Shown here piece after piece: positions 1 through 8,451 of a stretch of 34,444 nucleotides of DNA. Source of the stretch: Symbiodinium natans. Its lineage: Eukaryota > Sar > Dinophyceae > Suessiales > Symbiodiniaceae. Position 1 is the first letter of the stretch. The number at the start of each line of letters is the position of its first letter. The stretch lies in contig CAJNDS010001106.1 of the NCBI GenBank assembly GCA_905221605.1, positions 1-34,444 on the forward strand, written 5' to 3'. Both the position numbers and the translations under genes were made by a program. The notes under the pieces were generated by a model, which made no database searches, had not been told where the DNA came from, and was given only the letters and a program-made list of their open reading frames with translations.

Positions 1-225
1 TTCCATTCATTCCCTTCATTCCCTTCATTCCCTTCATTCCATTCATTCCCTTCATTCCCTTCGTTCCCTTCATTCCCTTCACTCCCTTCATTCCATTCAT
101 TCCATTCATTCCTTGCATTTCATGCACTTCTTCAATCATTTCGCTCATGTCATTCATGACATTCATGGCATTCATGGCATTCATGGCATTCATGGCCTTC
201 ATGCCATCCATTTCGTTCGTTCACT
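1..225. repeat. 9-bp minisatellite (TTCCCTTCA-type)
   Basis: The sequence keeps a strict 9-base period from the first base to about 225. The unit starts as TTCCCTTCA/TTCCATTCA and drifts to TTCATGGCA near 165-200. Because 9 is a multiple of 3, plus-strand frames stay open across it and give tripeptide repeats (such as His-Gly-Ile), which explains the open frame at 113-394 without a gene. The array probably continues to the left of the window. Confidence 0.93.
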
Positions 226-390
226 TAACTTCGTTCTTTTCGCCCACTTCAGTGTTTTCGTTCGGTTCTTTCATGTTATGTCGTTTGGTTTCGTTTCCTT
301 CATGTCTCACAAATTCCCTTCGCTCCCTTTCCCTTCGTTCCACTCGATCCATTCATTCTTGTCATTAATCTATAACAACCATGATCCACC

Positions 391-548
391 ATGAACAAGA
401 ACCACCACCAACAACACCACAACCACGAAACAACAACAGCCAGAGCAACAGCGACAGCGACGGCCACGGCCTTGGAAACAACTACAACTACAACTACTAA
501 ACAACAAACAACACCACCAACGCCAACAGCAGCCGCAGAAGGAACAGC
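391..548. repeat. A/C-rich triplet low-complexity tract
   Basis: Imperfect CAA/ACC/ACA triplets fill this stretch with almost no T on the plus strand. The reverse strand reads as Cys/Val/Gly-rich open frames that are by-products of the composition. No gene is supported. Confidence 0.85.
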
Positions 549-567
549 AACCTTCAGACTGCATCCT

Positions 568-592
568 CCCTAAACCCTAAACCCTAAACCCT
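568..592 (-). repeat. Interstitial telomere-like block (CCCTAAA)
   Basis: Three and a half perfect CCCTAAA heptamers, directly after the triplet tract. TTTAGGG is the plant and dinoflagellate type of telomere repeat. The block is internal and too short to be a chromosome end. Confidence 0.95.
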
Positions 593-674
593 GAATATTC
601 GGCTGCAGCCTTTGCTGTCGGTCTGGCCGCGGCTCCGTAGAACGACCTGTGCGAGATTGTGCGTTTCCATGGGC

Positions 675-740
675 TTGGGGTTTTAGAACCCCCTATTATA
701 TCCCTACTAAGGGCTGCTAGCACAAGGAGAACATCCCAAG
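675..740 (+). repeat. Degenerate relative of the inverted-repeat element at 1854
   Basis: The right part (TATATCCCTACTAAGGGCTG, then GAACATCCCAA) matches the centre and right terminal repeat of the element at 1854-1942 at roughly three quarters of positions. The left end TTGGGGTTTTA is only a weak match and no target duplication is seen. An old or truncated copy is likely. Confidence 0.55.
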
Positions 741-805
741 GTTAGGGATTAGGACTTCTGGCCAGGGGGGGTCCAGAGTTCAGGGTGCAGTACGACTGCG
801 GGACC

Positions 806-822
806 AGCCAAGATGGCTCAAG
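806..822 (+). other. Possible relic of dinoflagellate spliced-leader end
   Basis: AGCCAAGATGGCTCAAG matches the last 17 bases of the dinoflagellate spliced leader (as I know it) at 14 positions, with the mismatches confined to three adjacent bases. Relic leaders mark retroposed mRNAs in dinoflagellates. No clear coding frame follows, and a chance match of this size cannot be excluded. Confidence 0.3.
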
Positions 823-1390
823 CAAAGCTACCAGCGAATGTTACCTGACAGCCGCCGCCTTCAATCGTACATCCGATTCTTGGTTGAGAAGCGCTGAATT
901 CACGACCGCAATCGACCGCATGTTGCAGCGCTCCACCAAGTGGCTCTAGGACTGCGAAAAAGCTATGGACCTCCGACGTTCATCGTGCACTGCTGTCGTA
1001 AGTTTGACCATCATCTTAGATTGCGCTACGCCAACTCTAAAGGGCCAAACACTAAACTGACCATCAACCAACCTTCAAAACAACGACACATGAACAACAG
1101 ACGAGCATTGTTGGGCTTCTTGTGCCGGCTGCTGTCCCAACTTAGGTTTCACGGCGTCGACGTCGACTTTGTGCGAAAAAAACCTGCAGTAACCCCGCTG
1201 AACTTCAACAGGCCCAACAACTCTTTGGGTTTTGGTGCCTGGCTGACATATCATTTTTCCGCCTGCCTAGCTGACCTGGGGACGCACTGCAGGAGGGTTT
1301 GGTTTTTACCTGTGGGCCGCACGTGAGGACGCATTTGTAATCTTCATTGGTCTACTTTGTGTTTGGGCTAATGCGTACATCTCCGCCCAC
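823..1390. other. No supported gene
   Basis: An open frame of 128 codons (940-1326, plus) starts at a GTG, has no recognisable domain and shows no splice signals. It is within chance expectation. Confidence 0.5.
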
Positions 1391-1794
1391 CTGCTCGCAG
1401 CGATAACAAAGGTCCTCCGGCCATCAAACAGGATTGTCCAACCTGTTTCACACTGCACAAATCTACTGGGAAGCTCGCATGTACAACTAATGCCTTCGGC
1501 TCCGAACACAGGCACGCCAACGGCATCGGCTGTCCGTACACACACACAAACACACACCTGCGACATCCCTCAAACCTGTTGCATCAGAGCTCTTCGTCGG
1601 TACTTTGGACTTGATTTGCATGTCCAACACAGAAACCCTTTCCACCTCTCCCGAAAATGTTCTGACCGCTAGACGCAGCTAGGCGATCTGGGAGATGCAT
1701 CTCCGATCGGTCCCGTCCTGAATCGCTTCGTACACCTGCGTATCGTCGCCGCGCAAAATCTGCTCTCCGAACTTCTGCAGCTCGACCTCTCCGA
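1391..1794 (-). pseudogene. Decaying two-block coding frame, unknown protein
   Basis: Two coding-like blocks lie on the minus strand. Block 1 (1794 to 1558) follows an acceptor-like CTGACAG and reads VGEVELQKFGEQILRGDD early on, with one TAG in frame at 1679-1681, after which it continues with SGEVERVSVLDMQIKSK. Block 2 (1529 to 1391) contains FGAEGISCTCELPSRFVQCE and ends at a GT donor (GTGGGC at 1385-1390). The codon phase fits across the gap, but the gap is only 28 bp of mostly TG dinucleotides, too short for a usual intron. A slipped microsatellite in a dying gene fits best. The family is not recognised. The coding-like composition is a judgement by eye. Confidence 0.35.
1536..1557. repeat. 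(CA)n microsatellite
   Basis: CA dinucleotides with one AAA interruption, located exactly between the two coding-like blocks of the minus-strand frame. Confidence 0.85.
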
Positions 1795-1845
1795 CTGTCA
1801 GACATTAAACCGCATGATCTGAGCTGCCAGATGCCAAGCATGAAG

Positions 1846-1950
1846 GATAGAATTTGGGATGCTCACCCTTAGACTAACAGTCCTTAGCCCCTAGTATAAT
1901 AATCCCTATGAAGGGCTGTTAGTATTAGGGGGGGCATCCCAAGATAGAAT
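1846..1950. mobile_element. 89-bp inverted-repeat element with 8-bp target duplication
   Basis: The element spans 1854-1942. Its left end TTGGGATGCTCACCCTTAG and right end TTAGGGGGGGCATCCCAA form imperfect terminal inverted repeats of 27 bp (23 positions pair). It is flanked on both sides by the perfect 8-bp direct repeat GATAGAAT (1846-1853 and 1943-1950). Short non-coding elements with terminal inverted repeats and a target duplication are MITEs; 8-bp duplications are typical of hAT-like and P-like DNA transposons, among others. There is no transposase. Dinoflagellate introners are an alternative class with similar ends, but no exon border is seen here. Related copies lie near 675 and 3415. 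Confidence 0.8.
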
Positions 1951-2059
1951 CTTCAACGTCCTAGAACCTCCTGCCTTGGAGCCCACCGAAGGCGGCAGGT
2001 GGCCCAGGCCTGCCTCCAGCCAGGTGGCGAACTCCTCCCAGATGCTCCCACACATTCGG

Positions 2060-2155
2060 GGTTTAGGATAGTAGGGGTACCTTGTTGGGTCCTTATTTAT
2101 AGGGTGATCCTACTACGTAGGGGTCTGTATGAGGGTCCCTTACTATCGCAAACCC
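2060..2155 (-). repeat. 96-98 bp dispersed repeat, copy 1
   Basis: In reverse orientation this stretch runs from GGGTTTGCGATAG to CCTAAACC and aligns along its length with copies at 8227-8322 and 20120-20217. Shared blocks include ATAAGGACC, AAGGTACCCC and TAGGAT. The ends are weakly complementary (GGGTTTACGA/GGTTTCCGA), so it may also be a MITE. The open frames on both strands here are probably by-products. Confidence 0.65.
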
Positions 2156-2348
2156 CCATGTGGGTGCTTAAGCAGACAGCCATTGCTGCGAGCAACAAAA
2201 AAGAAACGCAGCCAGAGTCATGCTCATGAATTGAAAGCGAGCATGCGGTCTGGGCCTGCGGAAAAGCGGATCGGATGTTCTCCAGGATGGAGGGAATGCT
2301 GTCTTGCACATAATTTGTGGGCACCTCAGGTCGAATCTTTGGATCCTT
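2156..2348. other. Overlapping open frames, unresolved
   Basis: A minus-strand frame (to 2324, containing IPSILENIRSAFPQAQ) and a plus-strand frame (2129-2359) overlap. Either could be an exon. The minus frame is the more protein-like and would lie upstream of the decaying gene at 1391-1794, but I cannot join them. Confidence 0.25.
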
Positions 2349-2375
2349 TTGGGGTTTAATTAGGGTTTAGGGTTT
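2349..2375 (+). repeat. Degenerate telomere-like block (TTTAGGG)
   Basis: GGGGTTTAATTAGGGTTTAG followed by GGTTT: about three degenerate heptamers. Confidence 0.8.
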
Positions 2376-2611
2376 CAAACGTCAGGCCGTAAACCTAGGA
2401 GCCCCTAAGCCTTCAGTGACCGCCGCTCTGGAATGCAGGGTCTTTCACTGGCAAAAGCAACGCCGTGCGCACATCATCCCTTGCGCGCTACACAATTGAA
2501 CTTGATGTCTTGCCGATGGCTTTCAGAGGGCTCCGACGGCTCTTTGCGCCTCTCTCGGCTCGCGCATGTGACCTCTGACGCCTTATGCCTGCTTGGGATG
2601 GTTTTTTTCAG

Positions 2612-2708
2612 GTGCTTCATGTGTGGCAGCAAGCCATTTCCGACGATCTATGCATCGGTGCAGTCGCACGCAAGAGTAGTCCACAAACAGCTTGGACAAG
2701 GGGCATTG
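2612..2708 (+). CDS. Candidate internal exon, unknown protein
   Basis: A strong acceptor (GGTTTTTTTCAG, ending at 2611) precedes 97 bp that read VLHVWQQAISDDLCIG at the start and end at a GT donor (ATTG then GTAAAAGC). The frame closes shortly after the donor, as expected of an intron. The upstream partner exon is not identified and no family is recognised. The same bases also lie in a 120-codon open frame (2433-2795), so the reading is uncertain. Confidence 0.25.
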
Positions 2709-3237
2709 GTAAAAGCTAAAGCCTCTAAAGTGACTCAGGCTCGCACCCCAGCAATGAGCTTAAACACGGCTTCGACGAAGACAGGCGCTACCTAAAAAAT
2801 TGGCGCATGTCTGGAACAGAAGAGCGGCAAAGCCTGGACGAGCCCTTACGCCGGAACCGTTCATGCCCCAAATCAAAAAAACACCTCATCGGAAGACAAG
2901 CAAATCAAGCAAATCTACCTACTGACAGCTGAGGTTGCAGACGTTGTAGGGTCGGGATTTCGGGAATTCCAAGTTCAAGGCCCTTCGTACAGAGTTGCTT
3001 CAGCTTCATAAGAGGCTTGCGACATATGCCCACCAGCCCCACGAAGAATGCCAACAGAAAAGAAGCCTTGTATGCCTAAGATGGAACGTCTATGAAGTAC
3101 GACGAAGTGCAGGTAGGTAGCATGCGCACTCGAACATGCAAAAGAAGCCCATGCCGTTCTATGGGATGGAACGAACAACACGCAACAGCCCCCAAGATGA
3201 TGAAAAGCATCCATCTGATTTTGACCCTAAACCACCG
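2709..3237. other. No supported gene
   Basis: Only a 79-codon minus-strand frame (2975-3214) is open. It has no domain or splice support. Confidence 0.4.
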
Positions 3238-3312
3238 ACATTAGCTATAGTTAGCAATAATTATCTAGAATTAGCTACACTTAGAAGCTATAATTAGCTA
3301 TAGTTAGCCACC
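3238..3312. repeat. AT-rich TTAGCTA/TAGCTAA block
   Basis: The 15-mer TTAGCTATAGTTAGC occurs at both edges (about 3241 and 3295), with shorter TTAGCTA and TATAATTAGC pieces between. Many of these are near-palindromic. The block is much richer in A and T than its neighbours. Confidence 0.8.
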
Positions 3313-3414
3313 GGCAGCAGGATGCGGCAGGCCTGCAAAGCGTGGGGCTGCAGCATCTGGCCGATGGAGGCCTTGTGCTCATCCATATACCGCCTGCAAG
3401 CATGGTTTCTTCGA

Positions 3415-3520
3415 TTGGGACGTTCCCCCTTTTTCTAAGAGTTCTGAAAAGGGATTGTAGTACTCCCGATTATAATCCCTACTAATGTGAGAAAGGGCCT
3501 GCACAAGGTCCTGTGAAGGA
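3415..3520 (+). repeat. Partial relative of the inverted-repeat element
   Basis: The left end TTGGGACGTTCCCCCTTTTT matches the left terminal repeat of the 1854 element (20 of 27 positions over the full end), and TATAATCCCTACTAA matches its centre. The right end is not conserved and no target duplication is seen. Confidence 0.5.
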
Positions 3521-3534
3521 AGTAGGGTCAGTTT

Positions 3535-3598
3535 CTAGGGAGGCAAGATCTCGCAAATGAGTGTCCCAGTAGCTGCCGTGGAGGATTCCGCATCAAAT
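3535..3598 (-). CDS. Candidate terminal exon, unknown protein
   Basis: A strong acceptor (GGTTTTTGCAG on the minus strand, just above 3598) leads into 21 codons reading FDAESSTAATGTLICEILPP and a TAG at 3535-3537. The piece is short, so the evidence is the acceptor plus an uninterrupted, protein-like frame. It may be the last exon of whatever is encoded at 3664-4110. Confidence 0.3.
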
Positions 3599-3663
3599 CT
3601 GCAAAAACCTTCGAACCTATGAGGACACATAACATGGATATTGCAGCACATGGTGTCGCAATC

Positions 3664-4110
3664 TTAATTGGAATACCTTGTGCTGTGTTGTGGTGAAGAT
3701 GTAATCCGAATATTACAGCATTGAACCGTGATGTCTGATGCTGATGTGCATATGTGCATTGCACAGCACTCGGCACGTGCCGATTCGGCAGGATCACAGT
3801 GAAGGCTACCAGGCAAGCACTGCATGGGTGTTGCCAAGGGATTGGAAAACTCAGTTGAGCAAGAAACAGAGGACGGGCTTTCTGAGCTACCGGTGTGACC
3901 ACGGTTACAACCGACGACATCGATTATGCTCGCTATGCGGTGCAGGGCAAAGATGGCATCAGGCAGCATTGAAAGGAATCGAGCGTCTAGTGCTGAAGTC
4001 TCAGCGACTGGGGGCGAAGCCTTCCGACTTTCTTCGTCTCCGCGATGTGCGAGAAAACCGATTCGATAAAGGCAATGACAGCCTTTGGACATCTGCATTG
4101 GTGGCTGCAA
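3664..4110 (-). CDS. Open frame or exon, unknown protein
   Basis: A 148-codon frame opens at an ATG. The best part reads LDARFLSMLPDAIFALHRIA (near 3960). A second minus frame (3987-4175) contains AVIAFIESVFSHIAETKK just upstream, so the true structure may be two exons or contain a shift. A plus-strand frame (3738-4217) overlaps. No domain recognised. Confidence 0.25.
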   Translation of the reverse strand: MQPPMQMSKGCHCLYRIGFLAHRGDEESRKASPPVAETSALDARFLSMLPDAIFALHRIASIIDVVGCNRGHTGSSESPSSVSCSTEFSNPLATPMQCLPGSLHCDPAESARAECCAMHICTSASDITVQCCNIRITSSPQHSTRYSN

Positions 4111-5227
4111 TATCCATCATGGGTCTGCATGGATTGAGATTTCACACTGTTATCGGAATTTGCATTACAAAGCACTCTGCATCTTACACTCCGACCTCAA
4201 ATTCGGCACCTTATTAAGTTCGGAGGGTGACACCTCCACCTGTACAGACGCAAAGCTTTGCCTCGACTGCTTCCTTTTGCTGCACAAAGATCACGACGCT
4301 CCTCGGTCAGGGTTGCAGAGTAAGGGAACATGTCTGCGATCCACATCTGATGGCCTCGGATCGGTGCTGAAAAGTCAGGCTGGGCCTCTGTTTATCCACA
4401 AAACGCTGAACAACACGGTGCCTCACATCCATAACGCAAGCAGCCATAGTCAGGAAACAGGGATGGCCAAGTCGGAATTCGAGAGCGAAGCAACCAAAGC
4501 ACAGGAATGGGGGGCGCGGGCGAACAAACGAGTCTCCTGTCGCGACAAGGCCCGAAGGCCCACATAAGTTACTGCTCTAAACCATCCCTACCAGCGGAAC
4601 TGCTCGGCAGCTCAGGCGCCACAGGCGGAGCGTCGGCAGAAGCGTCGGGGCCTTGACAACCAATAAGGGCAAGGCTTATGGCTGAAGGTTGAGGAGCTGC
4701 GGCTGAAGATTTTGGAAACCTCACTCTGGGGAACCTGTGCAAAAGACCTTCAGAAATGAAGGAATGTTCCTTTTAGGGCTTGGGAATTTCTAGATCGGAA
4801 CCTGTCCAAAACCCCCCGACTTGCAACCTCTTCTCCAGCCGCGACAACAGCTGGCGGTGTGCGGGCGAGTATCAACGTAACCACGTGCCCCCTCACCCAA
4901 ACTACCCAAACCCAACATCGACAGCACATCCTGAGGCACCCAGCATGTAAAACAATTGTTGGTGCAAAGCGCAGGTACCTCCGTTTGGCGTGGCTTCCCG
5001 AAACCCTAGATCCTATTGCCAGAAGACTCGAGCTGGGGATATGGGACACTCACTCTGCCTTGCAGAACCCATTGAATGCATGCCATAAGGTTAAATTTCT
5101 ATGGAGGTTCTTTTGAAGCTTTTCTCAGTTTACTAAGGGCTTGGCACTGAGGATTCTGGGCTCAGCAGCGCGTGACTAAAGCAGGCAGTGGCAGGCAATG
5201 AGCCCCTTCGCCCTCAGGAATAAGGCT
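4111..5227. other. No firmly supported gene
   Basis: Open frames exist on the plus strand (4085-4567, 160 codons; 4859-5116) and the minus strand (4750-5049). None has a domain, an exon border I trust, or a length beyond chance. A single degenerate telomere-like heptamer pair lies near 4998-5010. Confidence 0.4.
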
Positions 5228-5509
5228 TGTTTTGCAGCGCCTCTTTGTTTCAAGCACCAGTCAGCAGCAATCTCTCAACTTGCACTTTCGGGCTGCCGTA
5301 TGCTCAAGGCATCCCGGCGGTCAGAGTGTAGGCTTCCCATGCACAGAGATCGCGCAGATGGCCCAAGCCATGCAGGTTACGGAGAGCTCATGGAACCGTG
5401 AGTTGAGAAAAGTCCGGCGGTTGCGACAAGCTCATGCCCGACAGCAGGACAAGATGTTGATATGCAGCCTCAAAGAGCGGGTTTTACACCTCGAACTTGA
5501 ACTTCAACA
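5228..5509 (+). repeat. 282-bp perfect duplication, copy 1
   Basis: Identical base for base to 6100-6381 (offset 872). The left border is TGTTTTGCAG, an acceptor-like end directly before the coiled-coil frame. The right border is one base before the end of CAACAG, followed here by GTTAAG, a donor-like end. The copied unit therefore nearly coincides with a potential exon. Confidence 0.97.
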
Positions 5510-6029
5510 GGTTAAGAGCCTTGTGGCTCACGCTGAGACAGGGGTGGTGGGCAATGGCGACATAGACAGCGTGAGATTGAATGTTGGACGAGGACGAGGT
5601 GTGCCGGGGGGAGGCAGGAGGACACTCCAGATGATGGATTATGAACATACGCAAGCAATCGCTCCGGAATCAGTCGCTTGCCGAGGTACACCTGCATCAC
5701 AAGAGTCAGCCGTTCTGAAGCGAAAGCAAGCCGAAGCACCTTCGGTACGGAGCTCTGGGGTTCAGACTGTGACGCAGGATGTCCGCCGACATGGTCAGAC
5801 GTACCTGGTGCAACCTCTGCGTGATAACCTGTGGACATGGAAGGAAGCCGCGATGTCACTGACGGAAGCATCATCTCCATTCCTCGAGAGCTTTTACTAC
5901 AACATGTATGGAGACGGATGGGACGGTAGCGCAAGACAGCACGGCGAGTTCTACATAGGATCCGATAGTGATAGTGAGGAACAAGAAGGCCTTTCGATGG
6001 AAAGATCTGAGGCCAGCGCTGGTGGCTAG
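5232..6029 (+). CDS. Coiled-coil protein of unknown function (gene part)
   Basis: This is the longest open frame of the window (265 codons from a TTG at 5232; an ATG at 5358 would give 223). Its length is hard to explain by chance. Residues about 51-103, counted from the TTG, are highly charged and helical with leucine spacing typical of a coiled coil (for example LICSLKERVLHLELELQQ). The middle is Gly/Arg- and Ser-rich. The C-terminal part is Tyr/Trp-containing and then acidic (SDSDSEEQE near residue 250). An acceptor-like TTTTGCAG ends at 5237, so the real protein may begin in an upstream exon. An in-frame CAG/GTTAAG at 5508-5516 could serve as an alternative donor and would remove the C-terminal two thirds. 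No known family recognised. The first 92 codons are in the duplicated block. Confidence 0.5.
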   Translation: MQRLFVSSTSQQQSLNLHFRAAVCSRHPGGQSVGFPCTEIAQMAQAMQVTESSWNRELRKVRRLRQAHARQQDKMLICSLKERVLHLELELQQVKSLVAHAETGVVGNGDIDSVRLNVGRGRGVPGGGRRTLQMMDYEHTQAIAPESVACRGTPASQESAVLKRKQAEAPSVRSSGVQTVTQDVRRHGQTYLVQPLRDNLWTWKEAAMSLTEASSPFLESFYYNMYGDGWDGSARQHGEFYIGSDSDSEEQEGLSMERSEASAGG

Positions 6030-6099
6030 GGCGGCGGGAGCTGATGATGCACTGCAAGTGATTTCGCAGGCCTCGCCCTGCGGTCTGCGAAACGGGGGG

Positions 6100-6381
6100 T
6101 GTTTTGCAGCGCCTCTTTGTTTCAAGCACCAGTCAGCAGCAATCTCTCAACTTGCACTTTCGGGCTGCCGTATGCTCAAGGCATCCCGGCGGTCAGAGTG
6201 TAGGCTTCCCATGCACAGAGATCGCGCAGATGGCCCAAGCCATGCAGGTTACGGAGAGCTCATGGAACCGTGAGTTGAGAAAAGTCCGGCGGTTGCGACA
6301 AGCTCATGCCCGACAGCAGGACAAGATGTTGATATGCAGCCTCAAAGAGCGGGTTTTACACCTCGAACTTGAACTTCAACA
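6100..6381 (+). repeat. 282-bp perfect duplication, copy 2
   Basis: Second copy of 5228-5509 without a single difference. It is preceded by unrelated sequence (GAAACGGGGGG) and followed by AGGCTGTGC instead of GGTTAAG. Lack of divergence means a very recent event, gene conversion or an assembly artefact. Confidence 0.97.
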
Positions 6382-7072
6382 AGGCTGTGCATTCCCCGGT
6401 CCTCACTACACGGTTATCACTGTTATCACTACTACTGTACACACGTACACAGACTCGCACCAGATAAACGAAATACGCAGCCCAAAAACAGGCACTGCTT
6501 TCCAACTCGATGTGTACAGAGTAGGCAGCGCACCGCTCAAACATGCCGAAGAAGTCTTCGACGAGCTCGGTGATCTCCTCGGAGTCTTCGAAGGGGTTCG
6601 AAGCAAGGGAGGGAGCATCGCAGGCATGTCTCTCCAGTCGGCATGAAACAGCAAAGAAAGCAACGATACCAGCCTGCTCCCGATGCTTCTGGACGAAAAA
6701 CACTATAGACCGTGATCCAACACTCAAGTCACAGCGCTTAGGGTCAAGGGTTTCATATCTCTTCCCAGCTGACACTAGCATGCGACCGTTCACGTTTCGA
6801 TGGCCATCCGTCAGAACGGCCGCAAGAAGCTGATCACAGCAGACCGGTCCTCCAGCTTGCTCTCTGAATTTATGAGACACCTCAGTAGGCAGAGGGGGCT
6901 GTTCTAACGTTCTAAACGTTGCAGCAAAAGCGACTCCAAGAAGCAGAGACTTTTCTAACAGCCCCACACCAAGCAAGGGGAGACCTTCGCATACATTGCT
7001 CCCCTCTAAGACAGCTGGGTGCCCAGGCTGCAGGCCGATGCCGCTGAGCTGGTTAAAGAGCTCTGTCAGCAC
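6356..7072 (-). CDS. Open frame, unknown protein
   Basis: The longest minus-strand frame (238 codons from an ATG at 7072), longer than expected by chance. The central part looks protein-like (RYETLDPKRCDLSVGSRSIV, then a Phe/Glu/Asp-rich stretch with EITELVEDFFGMFERC). No domain is recognised. Its last eight codons and TAA stop are antisense to the end of the duplicated 282-bp block, so the original C-terminus may have been replaced by the duplication. The first codons overlap a plus-strand frame at 7019-7513, and the true start could be lower. Confidence 0.38.
   Translation of the reverse strand: MLTELFNQLSGIGLQPGHPAVLEGSNVCEGLPLLGVGLLEKSLLLGVAFAATFRTLEQPPLPTEVSHKFREQAGGPVCCDQLLAAVLTDGHRNVNGRMLVSAGKRYETLDPKRCDLSVGSRSIVFFVQKHREQAGIVAFFAVSCRLERHACDAPSLASNPFEDSEEITELVEDFFGMFERCAAYSVHIELESSACFWAAYFVYLVRVCVRVYSSSDNSDNRVVRTGECTALLKFKFEV
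6382..6646 (+). pseudogene. Chimeric tail of the duplicated coiled-coil frame
   Basis: From the second copy the coiled-coil frame runs on without a stop for 88 codons (GCAFPGPHYTVITVITTTV at the start) and stops at 6644-6646. The tail is unrelated to the tail of copy 1 and is antisense to the 238-codon frame on the other strand. A truncated, non-functional gene copy is the simplest reading; expression as a short isoform is possible. Confidence 0.3.
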
Positions 7073-8226
7073 CGGAACAATCTCAGGATCGCCAGCCTGG
7101 CGCGTGGTTTGGCATCATTGCCTGGCTCTCCCCAGCCAACGAGGTCGTCAGCCAAAACTAAAGCAGCCATGCTGCGCAAGTGGGGCGCTAGGGAGCTGCT
7201 AGGGTACGGTTTGCAATTGATCAGCCTGCGCTTGTCCTGCCTAGCGGAGCCTCGACTGCGGCTCATTGGTCTAACCTGCTTTTCAGTTTGGTTAGGGCCT
7301 TCGCGCTGCCAGACCAAAAACCTGAAATCAACTGAATACCATCCTTTGGCTGATGCAAGCCTGCAAGCAGACTGCCTGCTGCTCAAGCAGCGACGGCGCT
7401 TCGGCCAGAGAATCCGCGCTCGCTGCAAAACAGAAAGAGGCTGCTCGATACTTCTAGGCCGCGTGCATGTCGTGCGCGTGCGCACCAAGGGGAGGGGCTT
7501 TCAATTCCTTTAGTCCCAACGTCAGAGCCCCGTAATGCAAGGATTGTTTGCAGAATCATCCCGAACCCGAAACCGTCCAAAAGCCAGTTGAACCATGCAC
7601 TAGCGGCATAGGTGTTCGCCAGAATCTCCGCCGAGTACAAATAGGAGGAGTGCTGGTGCCTCGTACGGAACAAGGCTCAAACGCCTGAAACTCGACCCGC
7701 TGACTCATCAAGAAATCCGGCGGGCGGTCCAACTCCACGCTTGGGTTGCGGGTGCAGGGCTTCAGGGTTTTGATGTAAACCTGGGACTGAAGCTCTTCTT
7801 GTGTAACTCTTGTATATCTTGGATGGCTTCATGTTCGGCAAGCTCTAATCCTGAGGAGACAGGTCGGAGCTGCAAGCCCAACCAGCAGCCACGTTTCGCC
7901 ACTCAAAAGCTGCAAAGGCCCAAAGTCCCCCAAGTCCCAAGATCCCCAAAGCCCGCATACCCCGAAGGCAAACCACAGCTGGCGTGCAACTGCAGGAACA
8001 ACTTTGACAGAGCTTTTGATCAGCCGCACGTGACTCTGCAAGGCCTACATCGGATCAATGCAGTGTGCCGAAGCTTCCACGACCGCTTGAACAGACGAGG
8101 CGTGTTTGGGGGTGTCCACACTCCGATGCAGAACCATGAAGGAGTTGGCACTACCTGGGTCGTAGCTGACATGCTGTAAAAAGAGGGTTCAATGTACTAC
8201 AAGAAGCAGTACCGCCCCTAAAATGG
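7073..8226. other. Overlapping open frames, no firm gene
   Basis: Plus strand 7019-7513 begins with a helical stretch (LQADAAELVKELCQHRNNL) that could be an exon after CCCAG at about 7024. Minus-strand frames near 7556-7738 contain FLMSQRVEFQAFEP and HQHSSYLYSAEILANTYAAS, also exon-like. No phase-consistent join was found, and a minus frame (7066-7488) overlaps the first. 7799-8179 is a further plus frame without support. Confidence 0.25.
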
Positions 8227-8322
8227 GGGTTTACGAAAATAGGTGACCCCTAAAATAAACCCACAAATAATAGGATTCCTGATTATCAAGACCCCAAAAA
8301 GGCACCCCTAATGTCGGAAACC
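8227..8322 (+). repeat. 96-98 bp dispersed repeat, copy 2
   Basis: Runs from GGGTTTACGAAAAT to ATGTCGGAAACC. The first 14 bases are identical to the copy at 20120; the rest matches at roughly 60-70%. Another copy lies in reverse at 2060-2155. Confidence 0.7.
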
Positions 8323-8451
8323 ACCAAATGTTTCCAACAGTCCAGCCACGACTTTGCTTCAGGTGCTGAATGATCTGCCTGTCTGGGAGCGGATCCGGAG
8401 CACCCCACAGGTTCTGCCAGGATCTCTCCTTGCTGGCTCTGATTTGGGATC

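Noticed and set aside
113-394. 93-codon His/Phe/Ile-rich open frame
   Set aside because: It is the translation of the 9-bp minisatellite, whose period keeps frames open.
370-573. Cys/Val-rich (minus) and Thr-rich (plus) open frames
   Set aside because: By-products of the A/C-rich triplet tract.
2619-2690. C2H2 zinc finger (CFMCGSKPF...HARVVH) in the 2433-2795 frame
   Set aside because: Spacing between the Cys and His pairs is two residues too long and the finger's hydrophobic core is missing. A different register after the acceptor is more likely.
5512-6129. 205-codon minus-strand frame
   Set aside because: Antisense of the coiled-coil frame. Its composition is unstructured and the plus frame is longer and more protein-like.
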